Shown here one piece after another: positions 51,617-59,797 of a stretch of DNA of 64,000 bases. The first letter of the stretch is position 1. The number at the start of each line of letters is the position of its first letter. Position numbers and translations under genes: made by a program. The stretch lies in NCBI RefSeq assembly GCF_023197165.1, contig NZ_JALPRD010000005.1, positions 1 to 64,000 on the forward strand, given 5' to 3'. The stretch is from Sphingopyxis sp. MSC1_008 (GTDB taxonomy: Bacteria > Pseudomonadota > Alphaproteobacteria > Sphingomonadales > Sphingomonadaceae). Under the pieces are notes generated by a model that was given only the letters and a program-made list of their open reading frames with translations, searched no databases and was not told where the DNA came from.

Positions 51617-53184
51617 TTCTTGTCCTCCACGGGCTTCAGGTCGAGATCGTGATAGTCCCAGCTGAAGTCGGCGATCTTGCTCACCGCCTTCAACGTCACG
51701 CCGGTGATCTTGCCTTCCGCGTCGAGCGCGAAGGTCACATAGGCGGGCTCGATCGCCGGATCGTCGAAATCGGTGACGAAGCTGTCATATTGCCAATGTT
51801 TGAGCCGCCCCGCCATCCGTGGTGTCGAGGTGAAATCGATCGTCAGGCCGGTCGATGCCTGCCCGATCACGATGTCGCCATACCAGGGATCGCGGTAGCG
51901 GCCCGCATAGCCCGCCAGTGCGAGCGAGGGACCGCTCTGCGCCGGCGACGCCTTTACCTGTTTGAGATATTCGACCCCGCCTGCGAGCCGCGACTGATAC
52001 CAATCCTCCCATTTCGCGATCCAGCCATAGTCGGGCTGATCGAGATAATGGTCGAGCAAATCGTAAGTGAGGCCGAGCAGCATGCCGCTGTCCTCGCTGT
52101 TCATCATGATCGCGAAGCCGACGTTCTTGTCAGGGATCATCACGACGCGCGTAATCGAGCCGAAGACCCCGCCGCCGTGCTGGATGATGCGGTGGCCGCG
52201 ATAGTCCTGCACCTGCCAGCCGAGCGCATAGGCTTGCTGTGTCGGCTGCGCGGGTTTGAGCTGGTCGGGCAGCGGCGAGATCGGCATGGGGGTCACCGGC
52301 GCCCACATTTCGGCCGCCTGCTTTTCGCTGAACAGGCGTTTGCCATTCGGCAGCGCGCCATGCGCGAGCTGGATTTTGAGCCACGCCGCCATATCGTCGG
52401 CGCTGAGCGCAAGCCCGCCCGCCGGCGCGCCGTTGCGGCCAAGCTCATCGCGCTCGTTGAGCGCCGCCTGCGGGCCGAGACCGCGCAGCGCGCCCGACAG
52501 CCGCGCGTGCGGCCAGCTACGGTTCGGGATGCGAAAGCGGTCTTCACTATCGCTCGTCGCATTCTTCATGCCGCCGCCGCGCAGGACGCGCGCGCGGATG
52601 AAATCCTCCCACGTCTGCCCGGTGACTTCCTCGATCAACTGGCCGGCGACGGCGTAGAGGATATTGTCATAGGCATAGGCCGAGCGGAAACTCGTCTTGG
52701 GCTTCAGGAACGCGACGCGTTCGGCGGTCTGTTTGCGCGTGAGGTGGGTGCGCGGCACGAACATCAGATCGCCCTGCCCGAGCCCGAGCCCGCTGCGGTG
52801 AACGAGCAGGTCGCGGATCGTGATTTCGCGCGTCACCCAAGCGTCGTGCATGCGGAACCATGGCATATGCTTGATGACGGGGTCGTCCCACGCGATCTTG
52901 CCCTCGTCGACGAGGATCGCGAGCGCGGCGGCGGTCATCGCCTTGCCGGTCGATCCGGTCTGGAAGATCGTCTGTTCGTCGACCGGCGCGCGTTCGCCGA
53001 TCTTGCGCACGCCCCAGCCGCGCGACAGCGTCGTCTTGCCATTCTCGACGATCGCGATCGACACGCCCGCGGCGCCGACCTTCTTGCGCAGCACCTCGAC
53101 GCTCTCACCGATATTGGCGGGCGGTTCGGCCCATGCGGGCACGGCGGCCGACAGCATCAGCGACAGGGCAAGCAGGCGTTTCAT
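51613..53184 (-). CDS. Beta-lactamase-fold serine hydrolase with DUF3471 tail (D-peptidase type)
   Basis: A 523-aa periplasmic enzyme with signal peptide MKRLLALSLMLSAAVPAWA. Class-C/S12 motifs: S-x-x-K in QTGSTGKAMTAAAL (about residue 76), Y-x-N in SAYAYDNILYAVAG, and HGG in IIQHGGGVFGS in place of KTG. The C-terminal ~110 residues are a DUF3471-like beta domain. S12 relatives include D-aminopeptidase and D,D-peptidases, so cleavage of D-containing peptides is plausible here. Both ends overlap neighbours by 4 nt. Confidence 0.88.
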   Translation of the reverse strand: MKRLLALSLMLSAAVPAWAEPPANIGESVEVLRKKVGAAGVSIAIVENGKTTLSRGWGVRKIGERAPVDEQTIFQTGSTGKAMTAAALAILVDEGKIAWDDPVIKHMPWFRMHDAWVTREITIRDLLVHRSGLGLGQGDLMFVPRTHLTRKQTAERVAFLKPKTSFRSAYAYDNILYAVAGQLIEEVTGQTWEDFIRARVLRGGGMKNATSDSEDRFRIPNRSWPHARLSGALRGLGPQAALNERDELGRNGAPAGGLALSADDMAAWLKIQLAHGALPNGKRLFSEKQAAEMWAPVTPMPISPLPDQLKPAQPTQQAYALGWQVQDYRGHRIIQHGGGVFGSITRVVMIPDKNVGFAIMMNSEDSGMLLGLTYDLLDHYLDQPDYGWIAKWEDWYQSRLAGGVEYLKQVKASPAQSGPSLALAGYAGRYRDPWYGDIVIGQASTGLTIDFTSTPRMAGRLKHWQYDSFVTDFDDPAIEPAYVTFALDAEGKITGVTLKAVSKIADFSWDYHDLDLKPVEDKK

Positions 53185-54320
53185 GGCAAAGCCTCCATAT
53201 GGGGAGCGGTGGACGGACGCAGCAGGCGCCAGGTTCCGATGGTGATAAGCGGCAGGACGAACACGCCAAGGAACAGCCAGGCGAGGAAGCGGTATCCGCT
53301 CGCGATCAGGTCGACGAGGCCGATCTCGCCCGCGACGAACATGCAGCCGGTCAGGATCACCGCGCCGATGATCGCGCGCGCGGCGGGTGAGAGCGGCGGG
53401 CGACCTCGGCTCTCGATCGCACCCGAAATGCGCTCGTTGATCGCATGGACCGACCCCGCACCGCTTTCGAGCAACGCCGCGAAGATCATCACCTGGAACA
53501 GGACGTGGAAACCCGGCACCGTCATCTGGCGGAGCAGGAAGTCCGACGGCAAGGTCTCGTCGCCGATCGCGGGATAGAAAGCCATCATCGCGACGAAGAA
53601 GAGGATCGCCGGCAGCATCGACAGCGGCCCCGCGATCAGCCCGGCGACGACGGCGTCGCGCTGGTTCCTGAGGTGGCGCAGCACAGGCAGGATCACCACC
53701 GCACCGACGATGTTATAGCTGGCATAGGTCAGCCCGCCCGCCATCCAGTTGCCCGACGGCGGCGGTGCGTTCGCGAAGCCCTGTCCGATCAGCCCGCCGA
53801 AGCTGGCGAGCGCGAGGACGAGGAACAGCCCGTAGACCGCGTAGAGCAGGATCGAGACATATTTGAACATCTGTTCGACCGCGCCGGTGCCCCAGGCGGT
53901 GACCGCGACGATCGATACGGCGAGCAACACGACACCCACAAGTTCGGGCCAGCCGAAGGTCGCCGCCCCGATCGCGCCCGCCGCGGCACCGAACACTGCG
54001 AGGATCAGGACGACGAAGATGACATAGGCGACCTCGAACGCGATCCAGGCAGGACCGAGAAGTCCTTTGAAAAAGCTACGATAATCATAGGCGCCGAGCT
54101 TGAGCGCCAGCGCAAAGGTAAGCGCCGCGACAACGCTCCAGATCAAAGTCGCGAGCAGCATCGCGGACAGCCCGCCCCACGGCCCCGACGGTACGAAATA
54201 TTCGGCCAGCTCGCGCCCGGTCGCATAGCCGCCGCCGATGATGACGGCCTTCAGCGCAAATCCGGGCAGCAGGTAGCGCTGGAACCAGCTCGACCCGCTG
54301 CCCTTCTCGCCCACACTCAC
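53181..54320 (-). CDS. YkvI-family inner-membrane transporter
   Basis: A 379-aa protein with about ten membrane segments. The first (LPGFALKAVIIGGGYATGRELAEYF) shows the YkvI hallmark GGGYATGRE, and later helices (ASYNIVGAVVILPVLRHL; VLFQVMIFAALLESGAGSVHAINERI) are typical of this APC-related group. Function is not established; by context it is the candidate uptake permease for D-glutamate or a small D-amino-acid compound. GTG start overlaps the dgcN stop (GTGA), and its stop overlaps the hydrolase start (ATGA). Confidence 0.85.
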   Translation of the reverse strand: MSVGEKGSGSSWFQRYLLPGFALKAVIIGGGYATGRELAEYFVPSGPWGGLSAMLLATLIWSVVAALTFALALKLGAYDYRSFFKGLLGPAWIAFEVAYVIFVVLILAVFGAAAGAIGAATFGWPELVGVVLLAVSIVAVTAWGTGAVEQMFKYVSILLYAVYGLFLVLALASFGGLIGQGFANAPPPSGNWMAGGLTYASYNIVGAVVILPVLRHLRNQRDAVVAGLIAGPLSMLPAILFFVAMMAFYPAIGDETLPSDFLLRQMTVPGFHVLFQVMIFAALLESGAGSVHAINERISGAIESRGRPPLSPAARAIIGAVILTGCMFVAGEIGLVDLIASGYRFLAWLFLGVFVLPLITIGTWRLLRPSTAPHMEALP

Positions 54321-55357
54321 GCGAGAATGCTTTCGACGAGCACGTCGAACGCTGCACCGCCACGGATCGGATCGGCGACGGGAAGCCCGAGCCGTTCGCG
54401 TTCGGCCGCCATCAGCGCCTCGGCCGCGTCGGCGTCATAGCTCGACGTGTTGAAGCTCACCCCGCCGCAGCGGATCGCCGGATTGGTCCGACTGCCAAGG
54501 CGGATCGTCATGTCGATAACCTCCTCGATCGTGGGCAAGGCGAAGCTTTCCATGCCGAGGATCACGCTGCGCGTCGGATCGTGACAGACGACGAACACGT
54601 CGGGCTGGCTGCCGTGAAGCAGACCGAGCGATACCGGGGCGTAAGCGGGGTTGAAGATCGATCCCTGCCCTTCGATCACGTCCCAATGCGTATCCTGGGC
54701 GTCGGGACTGAGCATTTCGGCGGCGCCCGCCTCGAAATCCGACACCACCGCATCCATCGGCATGCCGCCGCCCGCGATCATGATGCCCGTCTGGCCGGTC
54801 GCACGAAAATCGGCGTCGAGGCCGCGCGCCACGAAGGCACGATGCAGCGCCAGCGCTGTATATTTCTTGCCGAGCGCGCAGTCGGTGCCGACGGTCAGCA
54901 GCCGCTTGCCGGTGCGTTTGCGCCCGGTCCCCACCGGGATTTCGGGCGGCGGGGTGCGGATGTCGATGAGCCGCTGCCCCGTGCGCCGCGCCGCCTCGAC
55001 GAGCGCGGGAACGCCGGTCAGCTTGGTGTGGAGCCCGCTGATAATGTCGAGTCCGGCCTCCATCGCCTCGACGAGTACCGCAACCCACGCTGCGCCGATG
55101 ACACCGCCCTGATTGGCGACGCCGATCACCAGCGAGCGCGCGCCCGCCGCGCGCGCGTCGGCGGGCGACAGGCGCGGCAGGCCGGTCGAAACGGTGCAGC
55201 CGTCGATCGCCCATTCGCCCGTGCAGCGATCGCCCGCCCAGTCGGCGAGACCAAAGGCGGTCTTGGCATAGGCCGCATTGGTCGTGTCGCCGAGGAATAG
55301 CAGATAGGGCTGCGGCAGGGTCAGGCTGCCCTCCAGCCTGCCGATGGGCGCATTCAT
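54317..55357 (-). CDS. dgcN: DUF1611 P-loop protein, DgcN family (D-glutamate N-acetyltransferase)
   Basis: A 346-aa protein of the DUF1611 family: N-terminal Rossmann-like domain (YLLFLGDTTNAAYAKTAFGLADW; ARSLVIGVANQGGVI) and P-loop domain (LLTVGTDCALGKKYTALALHRAF, with GxxxxGKKY at about residues 181-190; GQTGIMIAGGGMPMDAVVSDF; DVIEGQGSIFNPAYAPVSLGLL). DgcN family members acetylate D-glutamate, feeding a racemase encoded nearby; a dgcA-like gene is 3.4 kb away in the same regulon. ATG 55357 (GGAG upstream) is preferred over TTG 55381. Confidence 0.88.
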   Translation of the reverse strand: MNAPIGRLEGSLTLPQPYLLFLGDTTNAAYAKTAFGLADWAGDRCTGEWAIDGCTVSTGLPRLSPADARAAGARSLVIGVANQGGVIGAAWVAVLVEAMEAGLDIISGLHTKLTGVPALVEAARRTGQRLIDIRTPPPEIPVGTGRKRTGKRLLTVGTDCALGKKYTALALHRAFVARGLDADFRATGQTGIMIAGGGMPMDAVVSDFEAGAAEMLSPDAQDTHWDVIEGQGSIFNPAYAPVSLGLLHGSQPDVFVVCHDPTRSVILGMESFALPTIEEVIDMTIRLGSRTNPAIRCGGVSFNTSSYDADAAEALMAAERERLGLPVADPIRGGAAFDVLVESILA

Positions 55358-55377
55358 CTTGTCCAACTCCAATTCGC

Positions 55378-57564
55378 TCAAAAGGCCATGTCGAGCGCAA
55401 CGCCGATCGTCCGCGGCTGCAGCGGTGAGATCGCGAGGAAGCTCGGCCGGTTGAGCCCGTCGGCGAGCGTCGAGCGCGCCATTTCACCCTTGTTGTCGAA
55501 CAGGTTGCGCGCATAGGCGCGCACTGTCCAGTGATCGCCCAAGGTCACCGAGGCGTTGAGGTCGACCGACGTATAGGCTTTGGCGCGTGCGACGAGCGGA
55601 TCGCTCTCGACCAGCGACAGGCGGTTGCCTGCGTGGCGAATGCCGGCGCCGAAGCTGCCCTTGTTCCCGCCGCCGAGTTCGAATTCATAATCGGCGCGCA
55701 GCGCACCGCTGAACTTCGGCACCGCGGGCAGGCGGTCGCCCTTGGCACCGCTGATGTCGGGCACATCCTCGCTAAGCGACGCGTCGGTATAGCTGCCCGT
55801 CGCGCTGATCGTCAGGCCGGGCGCGGGGCGCAGCGCGAGGCTGCCCTCAAAACCCTTGCTCGTCGCCTTGCCGCCGTTCGCACCGCCCGAGACGCCGCCA
55901 AAGGCACGCGTGACCTGGATGTCGGTCCAGTCCATCCAGAAGAAGGCGGCGTCGACGGTGAGCATCCGGCCCGCGAAATCGGCCTTCAAGCCGACCTCAT
56001 AATTGGTCATGCGATCGGCATCGACGCTCGGCGGTACGTTGGGAACGATGACGTTCGGGCCGCCGGGGCGATAGCCCGTCGCGACGCGGGCATAGAGCAT
56101 CGCGTCCTCGTTGATGTGGAATTGCGGGCTGACTGAGAAGGTCCAGACGCTCTCGGCGGATTCTCCCGGATCATTGGCTGTCGGGACGATCGCGCCCGAG
56201 CTGATCTGAGTGAAGGTCTGTTCGTTGCGCGCCCAGCGGAGGCCGCCGGTGACCTCGAACTGCTCGCTCAGCTTGAAGGTCGCGTTGGCGAAGACCGCAT
56301 ATTCCTTGTACGTCGCGGGCAGGCCGACGATCGCCAGCGGATCGAGCGGCGCGATCGGGTTTCCGGCCATGTCGAACGAGCGGACGAGTTGCGCATTGCT
56401 CGTCTCCTCATCGGTAAAGAAGCCGCCGACCAGCCATTCGAAACGCCCACCGCTCGGCGAAGCGAGCCGTACTTCCTGCGTCCATTTCTTGAGTCCGAGA
56501 TCGAGCGAGAAGGGCGTAATGCCCGGCGGGATCGCACCGCCCGTCAGCAACGGAAAGAGCACGCCGAACGCATAGCTCGCGTCCTGCACCTGCCGGCTCT
56601 GCGTCTTGCTGTACGTCGTCGCCGAGGTCAGCGTCGCGGCGCCGAAATCATAGTCGATCGTCGCCGAATAATAGTCGAGATCGATGTCATAGGATTCGGG
56701 CACATAATTATTGTACGAGTGGCCGTTGCCGAGCCGCACGCCGGTCAGGTCGGCCGCGTAAAGCCCATTACCGTCGGAATCGAGCGACTGCCAGATGCCG
56801 GCAAGCTTCACGCTGAGCTCGGGAGTCGGCTGCCACAACAGCGCGGCGCGGCCGCCGCGCTGTTCATAATCATTCTGGTTCTTGATCCCCGCATTGTTGA
56901 TGCTGTCGACCCAGCCCGGCGTCTTGCGCCAAGCGAAGCTGCCCGAAATTGCGAGCGTGTCGGTCGCGATCGGCGCGTTGACATAAACCTGCCCGCCCCA
57001 GCCGAGGCTGCCCGCATCCTTGATCGTGAAGCCTTCAACGCCCGCGCGGACCTTGAACTCGCGCGTGTCCGGCTGGACGGTCACATATTTAACGAGGCCG
57101 CCGATCGAGCTTGCGCCATAAAGCGTGCCCTGCGGCCCCTTGAGCACTTCGATCCGTTGGAGATCATAAGGCATCAGGTCGATCGTGAACTGCCCCGCCC
57201 GGTTGTAGAGCGCGCTCGATCCCACCGGCGCGTCGTCAAGATAGATGCCGACGGTCTGCGCGGCGTTGAGCGGTGCGACGCCGCGCAGCGTGATCGTCGT
57301 CTGCCCGGGCGTGCCGCCGTTGCTGACGTTCATGCCCGGAACATAACCGGCATAATCGACGAGTGAGGCCGAACCCTGCTCCAGCAGTTCCTCACCGCTG
57401 ACCACCGCGATCGAGATCGGCACATCCTGCACATTCTGTGTGCGCTTCTGCGCGGTCACGACGATTTCGCCGCTCGCCTCGATGGCTGCGGCGTCCTGCG
57501 CCTGTGCCGGCATCGCGGCCATCAGCGCCGCCAAGCTTCCCGTGATAAAGAGTCCCTGTTTCAT
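55378..57564 (-). CDS. TonB-dependent receptor of the D-amino-acid/peptide operon
   Basis: A 728-aa receptor: signal peptide FITGSLAALMAAMPAQAQ, TonB-box-like EIVVTAQKRTQNVQDVPISIAVVSG, plug (NVSNGGTPGQTTITLRGVAPL; IEVLKGPQGTLYGASSIGGLVKY) and barrel with C-terminal PRTIGVALDMAF. It starts 4 nt after the M19 homologue's stop and is followed 20 nt later by dgcN. By context it should import D-residue-containing peptides or N-acyl-D-amino acids; that is inference. Confidence 0.93.
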   Translation of the reverse strand: MKQGLFITGSLAALMAAMPAQAQDAAAIEASGEIVVTAQKRTQNVQDVPISIAVVSGEELLEQGSASLVDYAGYVPGMNVSNGGTPGQTTITLRGVAPLNAAQTVGIYLDDAPVGSSALYNRAGQFTIDLMPYDLQRIEVLKGPQGTLYGASSIGGLVKYVTVQPDTREFKVRAGVEGFTIKDAGSLGWGGQVYVNAPIATDTLAISGSFAWRKTPGWVDSINNAGIKNQNDYEQRGGRAALLWQPTPELSVKLAGIWQSLDSDGNGLYAADLTGVRLGNGHSYNNYVPESYDIDLDYYSATIDYDFGAATLTSATTYSKTQSRQVQDASYAFGVLFPLLTGGAIPPGITPFSLDLGLKKWTQEVRLASPSGGRFEWLVGGFFTDEETSNAQLVRSFDMAGNPIAPLDPLAIVGLPATYKEYAVFANATFKLSEQFEVTGGLRWARNEQTFTQISSGAIVPTANDPGESAESVWTFSVSPQFHINEDAMLYARVATGYRPGGPNVIVPNVPPSVDADRMTNYEVGLKADFAGRMLTVDAAFFWMDWTDIQVTRAFGGVSGGANGGKATSKGFEGSLALRPAPGLTISATGSYTDASLSEDVPDISGAKGDRLPAVPKFSGALRADYEFELGGGNKGSFGAGIRHAGNRLSLVESDPLVARAKAYTSVDLNASVTLGDHWTVRAYARNLFDNKGEMARSTLADGLNRPSFLAISPLQPRTIGVALDMAF

Positions 57565-57568
57565 CGTC

Positions 57569-58711
57569 TTATCCCCAGACTTGGGCCAGCAGGCGGCGGA
57601 AATTGCCACCGAGCACGGCCCGGATGTTTTCGTTGGAATAGCCCCGTCGAATGAGTTCTTCGGTGAGATCGAAGGTCTTGAGCGGATGGTCGAAGCCGTC
57701 GATGTCGATCTTGTCGCGAAAGGCGTAGCTGCCCTTGTAGCTGTTCTTGAGCGCGGCATATTCGTCGGGCTTCATATCGTCATAGCCGTGCAGGTCGGCG
57801 TCCGAGCCGATGCCGACATGATCGATCCCCACCAGCTTGGCGACATGGTCGATATGGTCGGCCATATGCCCGACGTTGGTCGGATCGCTCGTGCGAACGA
57901 ACATGCGCACCCCGGTGATCCCCATCACCCCGCCCTTCGCCGCGAGCGCCTTGATCGCCGCGTCGGTCTTGACGCGCGGATGATCGACGAGCGCACGCGC
58001 ATTGCTGTGGGTGATCGCGATCGGCCCCTTGGCGATTTCGATGGCGTCGAGCGTCGTCTTGTCGCCGCAATGCGAGACGTCGACGAGCATGCGCTGCTTT
58101 TCCATCTCGGCTATGATCGCGGCGCCATAATCGCTGACCCCGCCGTCGACGCGTTCGGTGCTGCCCGATCCGATGCGATTCTGGCTGTTATAGGTCAGCT
58201 GCGCGCAGCGCAGACCGAGACGGCGGAACAGCGCGACATCGGCGACCCGTTCGAAATGCTCGGCATTCTGGATACCCATGATGACGGCGCATTTCTTGTC
58301 GGCCTTGGCGCGATCGAGATCGGCAACCGTGTCAACGAGCGTGAAGACATGGCTGTTGCGCCCGGCGAAGCCCTGCCAGCCGGCAAGGAACTCCATCGCC
58401 TGCGCCTTCGCGTCGGGGCCGCCGAGGCCATAAGCGTTGTGAAAGCCAGTGATGCCGCTCGCCCGGAACTCAGCCGCTTCGGCGTCGGTCAGCCGGTGAG
58501 CTACATAATTCTCATCCAGCGTGATCTTGAGCGGCGCCAGCATGTCGATGACGAGCGACGAGGCGACCAGATCGACTGCGCGGCGCGAATAATTTTTCCC
58601 CGGCGCCGCGGCAAAGGCATAGCTGCCCCTGGCGATCATCGGTGCGGACAATGCAGTACCGATCGCGCCTGCGAGTACCGCGCGGCGCGTCATCGGGAAT
58701 GGCCCCGTCAT
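57569..58711 (-). CDS. M19 dipeptidase homologue lacking canonical metal ligands
   Basis: A 380-aa protein of the M19 fold with a Tat-like leader (TRRAVLAGAIGTALSAP). C-terminal features are conserved: His in VDVSHCGDKT, His in ITHSNARALVDHPR and Asp in GIGSDADLHG. The N-terminal H-x-D is replaced by VIDMLAPLK (about residues 54-62), the bridging Glu by Gln (MGIQNAEHF), and the mid His by Tyr (LTYNSQNR). It may bind one metal, use other ligands, or be a substrate-binding protein. ATG 58711 has GGGAGGATGGG upstream. First gene of the six-gene operon. Confidence 0.88.
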   Translation of the reverse strand: MTGPFPMTRRAVLAGAIGTALSAPMIARGSYAFAAAPGKNYSRRAVDLVASSLVIDMLAPLKITLDENYVAHRLTDAEAAEFRASGITGFHNAYGLGGPDAKAQAMEFLAGWQGFAGRNSHVFTLVDTVADLDRAKADKKCAVIMGIQNAEHFERVADVALFRRLGLRCAQLTYNSQNRIGSGSTERVDGGVSDYGAAIIAEMEKQRMLVDVSHCGDKTTLDAIEIAKGPIAITHSNARALVDHPRVKTDAAIKALAAKGGVMGITGVRMFVRTSDPTNVGHMADHIDHVAKLVGIDHVGIGSDADLHGYDDMKPDEYAALKNSYKGSYAFRDKIDIDGFDHPLKTFDLTEELIRRGYSNENIRAVLGGNFRRLLAQVWG

Positions 58712-58740
58712 CCCATCCTCCCTATATAGTTTCAATTTAG

Positions 58741-58768
58741 ACTATTGTCCTAATCAGAAAATTGTCAA
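58741..58768 (-). promoter_or_regulatory. Promoter/operator element 1 of the D-amino-acid regulon
   Basis: On the minus strand a consensus TTGACA (58763-58768) is followed by a 16-nt spacer and AATAGT (58741-58746), about 30 nt before the M19-homologue start. Positions 58748-58768 match 61879-61899 at 19 of 21 bases, spacer included. The shared core reads CTRATYAG (CTGATTAG here), a near-palindrome. Predicted to be bound by the XRE-cupin regulator encoded at 61907. Confidence 0.7.
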
Positions 58769-58789
58769 CCGGTTTAGGACATAAATTTG

Positions 58790-59797
58790 TCATGATCCCC
58801 AAATTTCGGCCGGACAATGGACCATGCCGCCGCGATAGCTGACCCCCGGATCGCGATCGCGCGCGAGGAAGGTCGGCCCGTCGAGGTCAACAATGTCACA
58901 AAGCTGGCCGACGAGATAAGACGGCGCCATCGACAGGCTCGTCCCCATCATATTGCCGACCATGACGTCGAGGCCGAGCTTCTTCGCCTGCCGCGCGATC
59001 GCGAGCCCCTCGGTCAGCCCGCCGCATTTATCGAGCTTGATATTCACGATGTCGAACCGCCCGACGAGCGAGGCCGTGTCGGCGAACGACAGCGCGCTTT
59101 CGTCGGCGACGAACGGCAAGGGGCGCTTCAATCCGTCGAGATCGGCCTCGCGTCCGCGCTTCAATGGCTGTTCGAGCTGCGCGACGCGCGCCGAGACGAG
59201 CACGGGCAGCAGTTCGGCGAGCGTCGCCACGTCATAACCCTGGTTGGCATCGACGCCGATCCACGCGTGCGGCCGCGCGGTGCGGATCGCGACGACGCGC
59301 GCGATATCGTCGGCAAGGTCGCCGGTGAGCTTGACCTTGATCGGCGCCTCGGGATCGATCGCGAGCGCGGCTTTCGCCATAGTCTCGGCGCGGTCGGCGC
59401 CGAGCGTCAAGGTCGAGCGCAGCGCCTTGGGCGGGCTCAGCCCGGCGAGTTCCCATACGGGGAGTCCCGTCTGCTTGGCTTCGAGGTCCCAGAAGGCGCA
59501 GTCGAGCGCGTTGCGCGCGCCGCCCGGGGGAAGAAGCTGTTGCAGATCGCCGCGCGTTGCGCCGTCTTCGATCGCACCGCGGACGCGCGTCGCTTCGGTC
59601 AGCATATGGTCGATGTCGTCGCCGAGATAATAGACTCCGGCACCCTCGCCGCGCCCGACATGCGTCCCGTCCGAAAGCTCGGCGACGAGCAGCGCGGTTT
59701 CGGTGAAGACATGCCCCGAAATGCGAAACGGCTGGTGATAGGGAAAACGCTCGACCCGAAGGTCGAGCGTCAACTCCCGCATGCGCTGCGTCGCCAT
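58790..59797 (-). CDS. dgcA: Enolase-superfamily N-acetyl-D-Glu racemase / dipeptide epimerase (DgcA-like)
   Basis: A 335-aa MLE-subgroup enolase-fold enzyme. Catalytic K-x-K in IKVKLTG, metal ligands Asp (GVDANQGY), Glu (QLEQPL) and Asp (VADESAL), and the opposite-face Lys in NIKLDKCGGLTE are all present; the C-terminal DIVDLDGPTF has the D-x-D motif of L-Ala-D/L-Glu epimerases. Two readings: DgcA, converting N-acetyl-D-Glu to N-acetyl-L-Glu, or a muropeptide epimerase. DgcN in the same regulon favours the first. Its ATG shares one base with the upstream stop (TGATG). Confidence 0.88.
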   Translation of the reverse strand: MATQRMRELTLDLRVERFPYHQPFRISGHVFTETALLVAELSDGTHVGRGEGAGVYYLGDDIDHMLTEATRVRGAIEDGATRGDLQQLLPPGGARNALDCAFWDLEAKQTGLPVWELAGLSPPKALRSTLTLGADRAETMAKAALAIDPEAPIKVKLTGDLADDIARVVAIRTARPHAWIGVDANQGYDVATLAELLPVLVSARVAQLEQPLKRGREADLDGLKRPLPFVADESALSFADTASLVGRFDIVNIKLDKCGGLTEGLAIARQAKKLGLDVMVGNMMGTSLSMAPSYLVGQLCDIVDLDGPTFLARDRDPGVSYRGGMVHCPAEIWGS

